A stretch of DNA of 64,000 bases from Perilla frutescens (lineage: Eukaryota; Streptophyta; Magnoliopsida; Lamiales; Lamiaceae). Made by a program: the position numbers and the translations under genes. The notes under the pieces are model-generated. The model did no database searches. It was not told where the DNA came from and saw nothing but the letters and a program-made list of their open reading frames with translations. Shown piece after piece: positions 21,840 to 35,000 of this stretch. The stretch's first letter is position 1. Each line of letters begins with the position of its first letter. The stretch spans positions 27,611,501 through 27,675,500 of the forward strand of contig BRKX01000015.1 in the NCBI GenBank assembly GCA_026008535.1, given 5' to 3'.

Positions 21840-23983
21840 TCAGAGCAGGGAGGCATTAGCATCATCTAGAACAGATCCAGGGATAGACGATGAGGTTGGT
21901 CGGGCAGCAACATCAGGGGGTCCATCAGTAGTAGATGATCCCGGCACATTAAGCGGAGAGGGAAAGCTAAGGGCACGGGCTTTCAGATCCATCATCAAGC
22001 ACTCCAACTCCTGTTTTCGAGTTCGACAGGTCCGGATGGCTTTATCAAGGAAGGTCACCTCTCGCTCCAGAGATTGGATGTGCCTGTCAAAAAATACAGC
22101 ATTGACAGATGGATTAGGAGCAAATCTGCATGGAACAGATGCAGGATCTGGAGCAGAGTCACCGGTAGGAATATCACAAGCATATTGGGCAGAGAAAAAC
22201 TTGTCGTTGATCACCAACGGAGGTTCTTCCGGCGCAAACACATCATCTGCGGTAAGAACATCATGCTGATTCATGATGATGGAGAAAATCAAACCCGGAT
22301 AACCCAGAGGCTGCTGTATTCTGGGGACTCTGCATGGGCAACCACATGGTCAAAAATGACCTGCCCTAGGTTGAACACCTCCTGTGTTCCAACTTTGAAA
22401 AGCAGAACAACGAAAGTCTTCCTTAGGGTTGATCTATGCTTGCTTGGGAGCCAGTTTTTGAAAACAATCTTGTGAAAAATTGAGTACTTCACACTCAAGT
22501 CAGAGGCCATCAATGCTCTTCCCTTAGGCCAAACCAGCCTACTACCGCCCGTCAATTCCACAACAATATCATCTAAGTCAGGGACAGATTCAGGAGCAAC
22601 AAAATGTGCTCGTCCCAGATAAGAATTGATCACGACAGGAAAAAATTAACCCAAACTCCACGAACAAATGCAGAAAAGGCATGATCAGATGTGACATCCC
22701 TAATCGACTTATGCAGATTTGCATAAAATTTATGAACAACAGCCAGAACATATGCGGGAGCAGAATAAGCAGACTTACCAAGAAGTGAATCATGCAATAA
22801 CTGGACTACCCCAGTACCCTCAATATCAGACTCAATCAATTTACGCTCAGTCACAAGCGAGCGTCCAACCGTTAATTTAAAAAGAGATTGATGAAAAGCA
22901 GAAAAACACTTGTTTGCATCAAAAGAACCTGATTCTGGATCGGAACTGTCAGAGACATCCTCTGGCACAGTTTCTGCTTCATCGACTGAAGGAGAGGGGG
23001 CTCTTGCATTCTTCATCAGCGGTCTCCGAGACCCTGAGACCAGACCCATAAGACGCTCGGACTCACTCCGAGTGACTCTTCGAGCAGAGATGGCGGTGGA
23101 AGCAGATTTTGAAGTATATTTCTTGGCATAGGGCTTTTTAGAAGAGCCCTTTAGAGCAGCAACTTTCTTGGAGGATTTCTTTGAGGCAGGAGCTTTCTTG
23201 GCAGCCTTGGAGGACTGACTCTTCTTTTGAGACAACTTCTCCAGAACATGCATCTTGAGATGAGCAATGGGGGTCTCATCATCATCGAAGATACCCTCGG
23301 CACTAGGGGTTTCGTTAGGGTCATCTCTAAGCTGCAACTTCTTTTAACACCGCGAGAGCGAGAAGGGGCACTTCTTGATCAAAAGGCAGAATAGACTATA
23401 AGACTAGAGGAGAAGTCTCATAATCATCGCCAACTTTAAAGTCGATAGTAGCATCACCTATTGCCCCTTCAGACTGGGTAACAGGGTTCAAAATAATAGT
23501 AGGAGAAGCATCTCCTAGCGGAACCTGAATAGTGACTATGGGCGAGTCACGAGCAAGAGCAGGAACAAATGACAGAGGAACCGGATCAGTTACAAGCCTC
23601 ATAGCATCGATGGAGGCAGCAAATTCATCAATCGACGATGACTCAGCATGGACAACAGCATAAATTGAAGCTTCAATAGCTTCATTCATCTCTAATGGTG
23701 GCGACGACGGCTCATCGGAAACCTTAGGAACAATTGGGGGTTCCTCAGGTGTTGCAGCAGCAGACCCAGTAAGAGAAGAGCTGGGAGGAGACACCGGAGT
23801 AGGCACAGATGGAGAAACATCTACAGGTGCATCAACAACCATTTCTGGACCAGTCGACGCTGGAACAGATTGAGAAAAAATCAGGGGTTTTGAGAATTCC
23901 CCTAGGGCTTTCCATAAATTAGCCGTGTTGATCTTCAGCTTCTTGAACAAAGATGATTTGGAGGAGCTGGACTAGTCTGCCAT
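21840..23983 (-). pseudogene. copia-2 extra ORF after pol (env-like position), broken
   Basis: The likely start is the ATG at 23983 (M-A-D, then a TAG, then a Ser-rich stretch and FKKLKINTANLWKAL). The N-terminal third (to 23396) is Pro/Ser/acidic-rich and disordered. The middle is Lys/Ser-rich (KKSQSSKAAKKAPASKKSSK) with NLS-like clusters. Then follows a globular domain beginning near FDANKCFSAFHQSLFKLTVG and containing VHKFYANL. The C-terminal part has a coiled-coil-like SLEREVTFLDKAIRTCRTRK. Frame changes occur near 23390-23340, 22630 and 22290. The domain style recalls the 'putative plant transposon protein' family often found after pol in SIRE elements. Its molecular function is unknown, and no signal peptide or clear membrane anchor is seen. 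Confidence 0.75.
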
Positions 23984-24317
23984 TGAATTCTGGAGAAAAA
24001 TTAGCTTGAGAGCAACAAATTCAAAAATTAAACTTATCACCCTTAATTAAAAATTATCATTAAGGAAATTCCCAAAAAATAACCGTCAATTCCATAATCA
24101 TCACATACTGCATGTCCTCGGAGAGTGGAACCAAGTTGGGTGCGAAAAATGAGGGCCCACTAGCTGTTGTGGAAACCGTTCACAGAATGCCCGAAACTGT
24201 CAAGCACACTTTCAGGAACACACTTGAAAAGACCATGAATTACTTGGTCATTTTTATGATCTTTGTACATACATCATGACCAAGACTGTACAGAGATACT
24301 TCTCTCAAAGGAGAAGT

Positions 24318-25905
24318 TTAGAGAACACACAGACCCAAGGAGGATCTAAGTGTTTCAAACCTTACACTATCAAGTGCCTTAGTGAAGATATCCGCAAGTT
24401 GAGCTTCTGTTGCAACATATTCAATTACTAGAGATCCATCTTCAACTAGCTCATGGATAAAGTGGTGGCGGATATCTATATGTTTAGTCCGAGAGTGCTG
24501 GACAGGATTCTTTGAAATATTTATGGCACTCATATTGTCACAGAATATGGTAAGAATAGACTGTGGCACATCATAGTCAAACAGCATCTGCTTCATCCAC
24601 AAGAGTTGTGTGCAACAACTTCCAGCTGTAATATATTCTGCTTTGGTAGTAGATAGAGAGATCGAATTCTGTTTCTTACTGAACTACGAAACCATGTTGT
24701 TACCGAGGAAGAAGCATCCTCCTGAAGTGATTTTCCGATCTTCAGTACAACTAGCCCAATCTGCATCACAATACCCCACCAAACTAGGGTTTGTATCAAA
24801 TGAAACCAAAGTCCCAACTCAGCAGTACCTTTTATGTACTTGATTATGTTCTTGGCAGCTTTCAGATGGCTTTCTTTGGGATCAGATTGGTACCAAGCAC
24901 ACACTCCAACACTGTAGCAGATGTCCGGCCTACGTGCAGTAAGGTAGAGTAGACTACCAATCATACTTCGGTACATTGTTTGCTCAATGGACACCCCAGC
25001 TTCATCTCTTGACATCTTGAGGGATGTCCTCATGGGTGTTCTCTTCGTGTTGCAACTTTCCAAATCGAACTTGCTTATCAAGTTCCTTGCATACTTTGTT
25101 TGAGAAACAAAGATTCCATCATCATTTTGCTTCATTTGAAGCCCCAGAAAGTAGGTTAGCTCTCCTACAAGACTTATTTCAAACTCAGATGTCATGTACT
25201 TGACAAATTCATCCACCATTCTGTTTGACACAGATCCAAAGACAATATCATCAACATAGATATGAATGATGATCACATCAGATTTTTCTCTCTTGATGAA
25301 GAGAGTTCTGTCAGCTCTACCACAAACATATCCTTTCTCTAGAAGGAACTTGATTAGCCGTTTATACCAAGCTCGTGGAGCTTGTTTGAGACCTTAAATG
25401 GCCTTTTTCAGTTTATAGACAAACTCAGGATGGTGAGGGTCTTCAAAGCCTTTAGGTTGGCTTACAAACACATCTCCAGTTAAGTACCCATTCAAGAAGG
25501 CACTCTTTATGTCCATTTGGTACAACTTGAACTTCATCCATCCTGCCATGGCGAGAAGTAATCGGACAGATTCGAGTCGTGAGATCGGAGTAAATGTCTC
25601 ATCGAAATCTATTCCCTCAACTTGGGAATATCCTTGGACAACCAATCTTGCCTTGTTCCGGGTTATGTTCCCCTCCTCATCGGTCTTGTTTTTAAAAATC
25701 CACTTTGTGCCGATCACATTGGCATTTTTAGGTCGTGGAACAAGATCCCATACTTTATTTCTTTCAAATTGCAGAAGTTCTTCTTGCATGGCTTGAATCC
25801 ATCTATCATCCTTCAAGGCCTCTTCAACATTCTTGGGTTCAACAGTGGATATGTAGCATACATTAGCTATCAGCTCACGAAAGTTCTTACGATGGAACAT
25901 GTTCT
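24318..25905 (-). pseudogene. pol: copia-2 pol fragment: RT and RNase H
   Basis: Read on the minus strand, the RT begins at STVEPKNVEEALKDDRWIQA and continues through NVIGTKWIFKNKTDEEGNI and YQMDIKSAFLNGYLTGDVFV. A TAA at 25394-25396 replaces the Tyr codon of the conserved KKAIYGLKQAP. The next frame (25276-24593) has the catalytic IHIYVDDIVFGS and LTYFLGLQMKQ, then shifts frame inside RNase H at about 24800. The last frame (24602-24318) holds the RNase H end IFCDNMSAINISKNPVQHSR and HIDIRHHFIHEL. The active-site YVDD is kept. The 5' side is lost at the LINE joint. Confidence 0.92.
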
Positions 25906-28805
25906 CGCCCAACTAACCAACGTATAAGAACGGTCATTAACATCGCCCTTCCATAAAAAATTCCTCACCGCCACATCCAAAGCTTTAACCAAAGTTGTGG
26001 GTCATCGATAAATCATCATGGAGTGAATGGATGAACTTGTATTAACTGATTTAATCAAATAGCGCATTTCCACCATAGAAAAATGTCTCCCAGCCCACCG
26101 ATCAAATTTAGCAATAATTTTATCAGAAATGGATCGAATATTAATCAGCTTTGGAATCTCTTAAAAAATCAGCACACCAAGATAAATAGTATGAAAGGAC
26201 CAGACAGTAAATCCCAGCCTCGAATCAAGAGAATGGCATACTTTTGGCTTGACTCCTTTACCGTAGTAGACACGAGATTCAACTCGACTACAATATTACC
26301 CCGACGCACTAGCATAAGCATCCATGATCTGAGCCAAGACTTTGACATTTGAATAAGAAGCTTGACAGAAGATAAAAACATTATCCACATACAAAATATG
26401 TGTAGGAAATGGCACACCCGACCATAAGACATGGAAAATAACTTTTTAGACATCATGTCCTGAGAGAGAAGATAAGTGAGAAATTCTTCGGCAATTCCAA
26501 ATAAGAGAGGAGACAAGAGATCCCCTTGACTTACTCCTCTAGAACAAGCAAAATATCCCATCAGCGTACCATTGAACAACACAGAAAGCCTAGCCGAACC
26601 AAGAATATTATGAATCCAATCACAGAACTTAACTGAGAAACTAAATTTCCGCAACACCCTTCGTAAAAAATCTCATTGAAGAGTGTCAAAACGTGTAGTA
26701 ATATCAACCTTAAGAGCCATATTTCTTCCAGCATGAGTACGATTTAGGGAATTAACCCCTTCGGAAGCCAACAAGATAGCATATGAATATGCCTCCCTTG
26801 GATGAATCCAAATTGTTCCTTGGAGACCAAAATTGACGCAGCAACATTCAAAGGAGAAGCCAACACTTTGGTAATAATTTTGAAGAAAAAATTACTCAAA
26901 GCGATCGGCCTATACTCCTCAACCACCAAGGCATTCTCCTTTTTTGGAATGAGAATAAAAAAACTCAAATTCAATCCCGGATGGATGGAACCATACGAAA
27001 AGAATTCCAGGACCGCATGATAAACATCACAAGCAATGATCTCCCAAGCCGTATGAAAAAATTTACCGCTAAAACCGTCGGGTCCAGCAGCGCTGTTTGC
27101 ATCCAAAGAAAAAATAGCACATTTAACCTCATCTAAAGAAGGGCTAATTGTGAGCTCATGGCACTGTTGATCATTCACAAGCTTAGGAATAACCTAATCA
27201 ACCAAGGAGAGATCCGTTCCTTACATGGGCACTTGAGAAAAAAGGTTTTGAAAGTAATTGACAATGTGAGTCGCAATAGTATCCTGATCATGCACAATGT
27301 CCCAATTAACAGAAATAACTGCCGTATTGGATTTTACTCGCCTAGCCTTTATACTATCATGAAAAAATTTTGAATTCCTATCACCATCGTTCAGACCATC
27401 AATACGTCTTTTTTACTGAAGATGGGCATATTTAACAAGCAACATACCATTAATGTCAGCCTGAATCGAAATTTTTTCGTCCATCCTCTCATCCGATAAG
27501 CCATGCAATGAGATGTCTTCCTGAATCTCAACCAATTTCTGTTGCAAGTCCAAAATCTTTTGATTAAAATTCCCAAAAATATTTGTATTCCAAACCTTAA
27601 AGACCCCTTTAAGACGCTTGAGCTTGAGCATGATTGTCGTATGCAACTATTAGAGTCCACTCTTTTCTCCTAAGAATCTTTAACCAACGGTAAGAAAGAG
27701 TCATGTTGTACCCACATATTCCAGAGTTGAAACAGGCGAGAGCCCTTCTATTGAAGAAGAGAACAAAAAACAATCAAAGAGAATGATCAGAGCACATTCT
27801 CAGAAGAAGAGTGGCAATGATACTCTCCCATGCATCATGAAATTCATTTGAAACCAAAGCACAATCAATTTTGCTTTCCGTAATCTCGGGAAAAAATCTT
27901 TTACTCGACCAAGAGAATGACAAACCATTACTAACAACCTTCAACAAATCCATATCACCAATAAAATTATTAAATTCAAAAAAAACTTGAGTTGGGGGTT
28001 AAGATCCTCTTCGACGTTCACGAGCTTCTCTAACGGCATTAAAATCTCCCAACACAATAAACGAGCCACTAAGCGCTCCAAGCTCCGACCATAGTTGCCT
28101 TCTCTTAATGTAAGAAGAAGAGCCATGAACCACCGCAACCAATCCAGAAAAAACTTGAGAAGCGATCTCCAATAACACACATTGATCAAAGAGAAATAAA
28201 ATAGTTGCTTTAACATTATGGCTAACAAACACCCATATATTAGAGTTGTGCGTACCTCTATCATTCTGAAACAAAGGACACATCCCTAAAGATCTCCAAT
28301 AAGAGCTAGCAACTTTATCAAACCTATCCCCCTACTCGATTATTCCAAGCACATATGGTCTAAGATTAATGACGTGAGTACGTAACATATTTCAGGATAC
28401 TTCAGTTACTATCCTGAAAATATTCCATGCCATGAAATTCATTAATATGATGAATCATTACGCGAGGGATTTGCATCCCCAACTGCGGGGGAATGACTGA
28501 ATATTGAGAAACAAATTCCCTATTTTTCAACGCCATTGTAGAGGGCTCAGTTAAAGAATAAGGAGCGAAACCCTCTTCTTCACAAGAGCTTTGATTTTCA
28601 TCCCTACCCAAGTGCTTTAAACGACCATAACGTCTCAATCCCCCCGATAGGAGGAGCATTGCGCTTAACATAGACACACTTAATGGTCTCCGATCGAACG
28701 GCGTGCTCCCCCAAGGCCAACTGCATATCAGCATTGGTCAGCAAAGCTTCAAAATCTGGAATATTCTCAAAAGAGCCTGACTGCACAAAGTCCCAATCCA
28801 CATTG
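25906..28805 (-). pseudogene. LINE ORF2: endonuclease and reverse transcriptase, broken
   Basis: The AP-type endonuclease keeps SFIVLGDFNAV (about 28010-28050), whose GDFN is a catalytic-loop motif. A linker rich in frameshifts follows (27400-27950). RT begins around 27178 with AAGPDGFSGKFFHTAW, FILIPKKENALVVEEYRPIA and KEQFGFIQGRHI. After a frame change it continues with RGVSQGDLLSPLLFGI. The catalytic motif, normally F/Y-A-D-D, reads HILYVDNVFIFC, so the second Asp is Asn. RT would be inactive even without the many stops. Plant L1 ORF2 proteins perform target-primed reverse transcription. Confidence 0.9.
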
Positions 28806-29865
28806 TTAGAATTTGTTGTCTGAAAAGTTATGAATTTTGGATGTAAACAGCAAAGTTGTAAGTAATGTCGAAACTAGTGTTTCCACTATACCTTCAACAT
28901 GCAGCGAAAGAATAAATAACACTTTGCACAAAATATGTTTTAAATCACACTCCTTACGATGTGTGACTGCCTCAAGGAGAAACTCACTAACACAAGTGAA
29001 ATACAAAAAAAAATACAAGTGTTGTCTCGGTTCACTCCCTTGACAATATTGCATACAGCATAAAGAGATCTATGCTAACTTCACTCACTCGAATAATCTC
29101 TCGAACAAATACTATCTAAACATATATAGATAGAAACAACATGTCAATCTAAATCCTAAGACTCATATTTGACTATCTAACCTACACACACAACTGAAAC
29201 TAAATTTCAGTTGATTGGGACGCTAGGCAGATGTCGAGGAGGATGTCTTGGATCTTCAAGACGATACTAGATGCAAGATTCAGAGCTTCTCACAAACCAC
29301 AGTGATAACCTGCTTGCACAAATGATTTTAAGGTCCAAGGAGACCTTAAATACTTTCTCTATCTTGCTCCAGCAGTTGATCCACGATCACAAGAGGTGTG
29401 GCCTTGAATCAACCGCATTCCATTTCTTATTGTTGTAGTGGACTTGAGATAACCACCTTCTGCATTGCGATTCACACGTTCTTCAACATCGTGTAATGGT
29501 GACAGTTACTCCAGTGACCCACGTTCACCTGCAACGGTTAGTGTCCAAGAAGGAGTGGGAACATCACATTCCTTATAAATCTAGAACAGATTTTGACCAA
29601 TTCCAAATAAAAAATATCCACGATTTGCTTCAGAATAAAATCAGCCATAAATCCCTAAATACGTGCAAAATAAAATGTGACATAAATCACAAAATAATCA
29701 TATTAATTTAAAATAAATTAATCCTAAATAATATGAAAGGATAAGGTTAGCTTTCAGAGAGTTGTACTCGATGTCACGAGAATTACGGAACGCATCCAAT
29801 ACATCATTGACTTCGATGTTATCTAACGAAGTGATAACATCATCTGGAACACATCATTCTCAACA
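28806..29865 (-). mobile_element. Solo LTR nested in the LINE
   Basis: A 1060-bp unit starts TGTTAGAATTTG and ends TTCTCAACA on the + strand, flanked by the exact duplication CACAT (28801-28805 and 29866-29870). The LINE reading continues across the joint once the unit is set aside, which confirms it as a clean insertion. No coding frame is present. The terminal TG...CA and 5-bp duplication identify an LTR. Orientation is assigned from its style (...ACAAATTCTAACA as the 3' end) and is tentative. Confidence 0.85.
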
Positions 29866-29870
29866 CACAT

Positions 29871-31453
29871 CATCAATGCTTGTAGTCTGCTAAGAGAGCG
29901 ATTGGTCCTGTTTACCAAGATCAGCTGATTGCTCCTTCAGACCTTCATCCTGAGAATACTTTCCAGAAGGATTTATACTTCCCTCAACTTCAAAAGAGCC
30001 ATCAATTGGCTGATCCTTCTGGCTCTCATCCGTCGACTGTTCACCAACTATATTCAAACTTCCCTCAACCTCAACATTATTCCCACTCCCCGCAACCTCA
30101 ACAACAGGAACTGAATGCATCACAGACCCTGCAACCGCATTCTCTAACTCCACAAACCCTGCAACCTCATTCTCAAACTCCAGACCCCTCTGCATGTCAG
30201 TTTGAAAATACTGCACCTCCTCATGCACCTTGGCAGCTGCATAATCACTAACAGAATTCATGAGACCCTTGATCCTTTGATAATGACTCCTTCACATTAA
30301 CAGTAGGCTCAGAGCCCCTATAATGCTCTGATTCCACTGAAGTGGTGACAGCCATCAACACATCAAAAGCGTTCGAAACCGAAACACGTCCATCATCATC
30401 CACCGCAGCTCCAAAAGCTTTAACCACCCATTCCTTAGTTGAAGGAGCCGACTTAGGATGAGGCTCCCCTTTCTTAATTGGATTACCATCTAATCTCTCT
30501 CCAAACATCCCAACATCACTCCTTGATTTCTCCTTATCAAATTTAGCATGACATATGTTTGCAACATGACCCACCATCTGGCATGTCCTACAGAACAAAG
30601 GAAAACTCTCATAGTGAAGATCAACAAAAAAGAGGCATCGCCACGATCAATCATCACTAAAGCTTGTAAGACTTGGGCCATGTCAATTTCGATTAAAACA
30701 CGCGCAAAGTGTCCGACATTCCCATGCAAAGAATTTCCATCGATCTTGAGAGGCGTCCCAACAGATCGAGCGATACCCACAAGAACCTCAGCATGCCAAT
30801 ACTCAATCGGTAAATTATACAATCAGACCCAAACTTGAGCTAGGGTGGAATTGAGTTTGTAGGGTGTATAATCCGGAACCCAGTCATGAATTTTAAAGAA
30901 ATCGGGCTGTAAAATTCCAAGATTGCAATTTCTTAACCCTAAATTGATCATCTGCACAAGAAAATTGCATCGTAAAATATCACGTACCAAGAGAAATCAG
31001 ACGCCATTCATTCGAGATCATCCAAAACAATTGTAAACGAGGCTTAAGATCGACTGCATTCCACGGTTTGTCTCCCTTTAACATAAGAAGACGTCCAATT
31101 AGAGTGTGTTGAAACTTCCCTAATTGCGCCTGGTAAATATTGTCCGGAATGGATATTGAATTAAATTCTCCCCTACGCACATGTTGGATACGTGAAAGCG
31201 ACGACATGAAGATGTCATGAGGCTTATCAATAGAAGGATTCTTGATTGCAGCCGCATAGGAAATACCATGCTTTGCAGAAGGCGAAACCCTAGCATGCGA
31301 ATTAAGGTTCAGAGAAAGCGGATTATTTTGGGAAGAATTTTCTAAGATTCAAGAGGATGTCTTAGGGTTATTATTGTCCAATGTTCGAGAAGAGACATCA
31401 GACGCCAAAATATTGATCGAAGATGGCCAAACGACCGGAGGAGAAGGCTGCAT
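29871..31453 (-). pseudogene. LINE ORF1 (DUF4283 and CCHC knuckle), broken
   Basis: The likely ATG is at 31453 (MQPSPPVVWPSSINI). A DUF4283-like region follows: GRLLMLKGDKPWNAVDLKPR at about 31030-31090 and NLPIEYWHAEVLVGIARSVG at about 30760-30815. A complete zinc knuckle CRTCQMVGHVANIC (CX2CX4HX4C) lies near 30550-30592, but in a shifted frame. The C-terminal part (30261-29890) is acidic and low-complexity, with repeated ENEVAGF/ELENAVAGS and EVEGS phrases. It would bind element RNA. At least three frame changes and a TAG near 29890 break it. The reading resumes beyond the solo LTR. Confidence 0.85.
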
Positions 31454-31540
31454 AATTAACAATGTCAGGAAGATTTAGAAGAGAGAGAATAGAGCATTTT
31501 TTTTCAGGGATAAATTGATAGATATTTGAGTCAGGGTTCC

Positions 31541-32011
31541 AACACAACCTTGTTAAAGCATTCAAACATTGAGAATTAAATTGTAATTAAGCTTGTTGGA
31601 TTATAAAATGGTATTTTGTCATTTTAATACTAGGACAATGAAAGTAATGTAATGTAAGTAAAAATAATAGTGGTTTAAATTGAAATCAAATAATTTTTAA
31701 GCTAACCAAATCATTAATTTGGACTATTTTTGTTTTCTTTATTTTGATTTCCATATTTCATTTGATGCATAGATCTTATTGAGTGTTCAGACCAACACAT
31801 GAATCCCCTAGTTCTCAAGTCTCGCATATCTAAACTTCATTCAACAGTTAAAAGGTAAAATAAAATGAAACAATTTATAGAGTAGGTGCCAACAATTTCA
31901 AATGACAAATTAGTGTACTAAAAGAAATTAACCAGGACTGCATATTCATCTAAAGTTCAGTAAAAAATATCAATGGCAGTTAGAATTAAGCTTAGAAGCT
32001 CCTTAGACTAA
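31541..32011 (-). other. 3' flank of the host gene
   Basis: This is the presumed 3' untranslated region and downstream DNA of the minus-strand gene ending at 32012. It is AT-rich with no coding frame. A LINE lies beyond it. Confidence 0.5.
31738..31743 (-). terminator. Possible poly(A) signal of the host gene
   Basis: TTTATT on the + strand is AATAAA on the gene strand, about 270 bases after the stop codon. Plant poly(A) signals are loose, so this is only a candidate. Confidence 0.35.
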
Positions 32012-35000
32012 CTAGCAGCATGTCAGGTTTTCCCTTGACAACAAGAAGTTGCAGGTCGAGTATATCGAGGCAGCAGCAGCCCTTACAGCTAAATCCTTGT
32101 CCGAATTTTCTGCTGCTCCTGATCTGTATTTCGAAGAGTTTATCAATCAACAGTTTCTGGCCTGATATAACAATATATCATTGCTGATACACAAATACAC
32201 TTTCCTCATGTGATTCTTACTAGCTTACTAGCTGCTGTAATCAAAATTTTAAACGCATTGGACCAGCTCAGTACAAAGAAAAATTCATCGAATGTATGAC
32301 CATCAGGCATGAACAAGAACAACCTTTATAGATCAATGAAAAAGGATCAACATTGCCAAGTAGAAAGCATAAGACGGGGACATTCATATCAAAGATGTGA
32401 ATGCAATCGATATAAAGTGATGGATTCTTTTGCTGTGATTCATGTCACTAAAATGTGTCTATACAGATTACAGATACATTTACACAGATCAGAAAGTGAG
32501 AACATAACAGCAGCACCTAAGCTTTACTTGCAAGATATCAAGCAGATGAAAAAATTCATAACACAAGGTGCCACATATAATATAATAAAATTTATATAAT
32601 TGAGAAGACTAACTAGAAGCAATTTTTTTATATTAAGGGAGTTTTAAGGTATAATGTACATAGTTGGTTAGAAGAAACGGGTAACCATTCTGCCTACTAA
32701 AACAAGTTAATTTGTTGCAGATAGAACGTGTAATGATAAGATATTTTGAAATTACCTGCTGTCATATCCTGGAGGAACAGCCTGCTCTGAAGGGTGATTG
32801 AGCCCCATTTCGCAATGCAACTGCATTTCCTTCACTTGGTTAAGCCAATTCTCCTGATAATATTCAGAGAGGCAAACCAATCAGATATAGTTCCTCTGAT
32901 GAAGACAGACAACAGTACAACTTCGTAGATGACATGATCAGAAGCCATGCATTCTTTGAGAATATAAGGTTGACACAATTGATCCAAGGAAAATAAAGCA
33001 ATGATTCAGATATATGTTGAATGTTCATAGGTGGTCAAATAGTGTACAAGTGTATCAACTAATTTAATACGAATTAAAAAAAGAAAAATGCACCAATGAA
33101 ACCAAAGGTACACAAAATAAGGAGGAAAAAGAAACACAAATTCACCAAATGCCAATGGCTTTAGTCCTGAGAATGGATTCCAGGATAACTAGATAGCGTT
33201 TAAATACTCATCCAATCAGACAGAATGGCAAATATGTCAATCAAGTGAACACGAATAGATAATGGTTTAAACTTTTAGATATTGAATGCATAGTAACACA
33301 GTGAAACAACATAGCCTAGCAAGTTGGGAATGTAAGTGGAGAAACCAAACATGAAGGCATGCTTTGCAATCTATGCATGATCCCTCTAGTTAATCTGCTA
33401 GCAAATCTCACCAGATGGCCCTCTTCTTCGGAAAGTGCTTTATCCATTTGTGCAAAGAGAGTGCTCCATTTAGCAGAGTGTGCATCAGCCGTTGCTTGGT
33501 CAAAATTGCTAGAAGTAGAATTTGTTGTCTGTACATCTTTATCTAGGTTAGATGAAAACTCTCTTGACATTAGGAGGGGTAATTCTGTTGTAATAACCGC
33601 GCGAACTCTTTTTTTACTGCGTCTTAGTGCTGCATGTAGAGACCAATCGCTATCAGGCTTCAGGATTATATCTAATAACTATAGCACCAATATGAAACTT
33701 TATTTTATGATAAGAAAAACCCTGCCTGCAAGACGTCCTCTTATATCTTGATTCAGAAGTTCCAACCATTGGGATGCTATATTAGCAGCTGAAAATAAAA
33801 CAAAATCCACATCAGTTATAGCTCTCCGTGTTATCTTAAATAGTAAAAAATAAGGATGCCATAGTTGATACTTTGTAATATTCAAAGGGAAGTGTTGAGT
33901 TGTTTAACCTAGTATAATAAATCTTGTCAATGTCATTCCAAAAAAAACAATTGATGAACTAGCTAAAAATAAAAGTATCACCTTCTTGAACTTGGAAACT
34001 ACCATCTCTCTAACCATAAAATTCAAAAGAAGAAAATAAGCAAACAACCTTTTAAAGAAAGTGAAGTGACACTGCCAATGTTTGCTGATTCATCACTTGA
34101 CAAGCAGCTGGCATTCTCCGTACCAACCCCAACAGATGATGACAGCTTCAGTGGCAGCCTATCATCCTCATTTTCCTTTCCACACCGTGAAGGCATTCTT
34201 GGATAAGTCCTTGTGTACCCCATTCGTGGGTCACCATCGCCTCTTGCCACATCTTTATTTGGATACATTGATTTCGAAAAGAAAGCATAATCACTCATCT
34301 GCCTTCTCCCTACTAAAGCATCTCCATAACTAAGCCCAGATGTATTGGCTCCTGAACCACGAACATTTACAGCTTCCTTTCTATCAGAGTGCTCTTGTGC
34401 ACCGATCTGGATTTGATTACATTTCCTGCCTCCAGAAAGTAGATTTTCGTTTCTTTCTGATTTCACTAGGGCCTCTATAATAGAGTGAACCTGTTTACTG
34501 TTTCTCACATGGTTAATAATTCCAGGATTAAGACCATTAAGCAAACCACTTGGAGCAGCAACTCTTGCAAATCTATCAACCTGTTCTTTCTTTGCAAGTT
34601 CAAGTTTCTTCTTCATTACATCATTGTTAGATTTCTTCCTCCCACGCGCCTTTGGCACTGCAACAGGCGGAGCTCCATAAGGGGTAGACAAGTAATTATT
34701 TTGTTTCAGACCTTTCCAGACTCTCATTGGATCTTTTACATCCAATGGACCTACCGAACTCACACAATCCGAGTCATCCCTGGACCTCAAATGTTCATGC
34801 ATTTTATGGGGATAAAATGATTCATTGATAGAACTTGAAACATCTGCAGCATTTAGGTCCAAATCAAACGCTCTAGCCTTAGTCATCCCACCATTGCATT
34901 GCATGCCATCCTTCTCAGACGCAGGAAGATTGTTTGATTCATCAACGCATGCTGGATCATCATCACGAACCACACAGTTGGCAGAACCAACATCAACATT

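Larger units (their letters stand above)
20505..25905 (-). mobile_element. SIRE-like Ty1/copia element, 3' half only (copia-2)
   Basis: On the minus strand, reading from high to low positions, come the end of pol, an extra ORF after pol, a polypurine tract and a 3' LTR. An ORF between pol and the 3' LTR is the mark of the SIRE branch. The element is inserted in the gypsy RT, whose reading stops exactly at 20504. Gag, protease, integrase and the 5' LTR are missing: the pol frame passes directly into LINE sequence near 25905. This is a rearrangement joint rather than a clean insertion. Confidence 0.85.
25906..31540 (-). mobile_element. LINE (plant L1-type) retrotransposon, 3' end lost
   Basis: On the minus strand, from about 31540 downwards, come an ORF1 with DUF4283-like and CCHC segments, an endonuclease and a reverse transcriptase. 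A solo LTR (28806-29865) is nested in it. There is no 3' UTR or A-tail: the RT C-terminal region (KFDRWAGRHFSMVEMRYLI, then FLWKGDVND) passes straight into copia-2 pol near 25905. The 5' end lies a few tens of bases upstream of the ORF1 ATG and is only approximate. The LINE lies past the possible poly(A) signal of the minus-strand host gene. Confidence 0.88.

Noticed and set aside
22036..22475. Plus-strand frames in copia-2
   Set aside because: They are antisense to the ORF after pol, have no domain, and do not fit the element's direction.
21840..23983. A viral envelope gene
   Set aside because: There is no signal peptide, fusion region or membrane anchor. Position after pol alone does not make it an envelope gene.
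33359..33751. 130-codon plus-strand frame
   Set aside because: It is antisense to exons 4 and 5 of the host gene, and the minus-strand exons join in frame.
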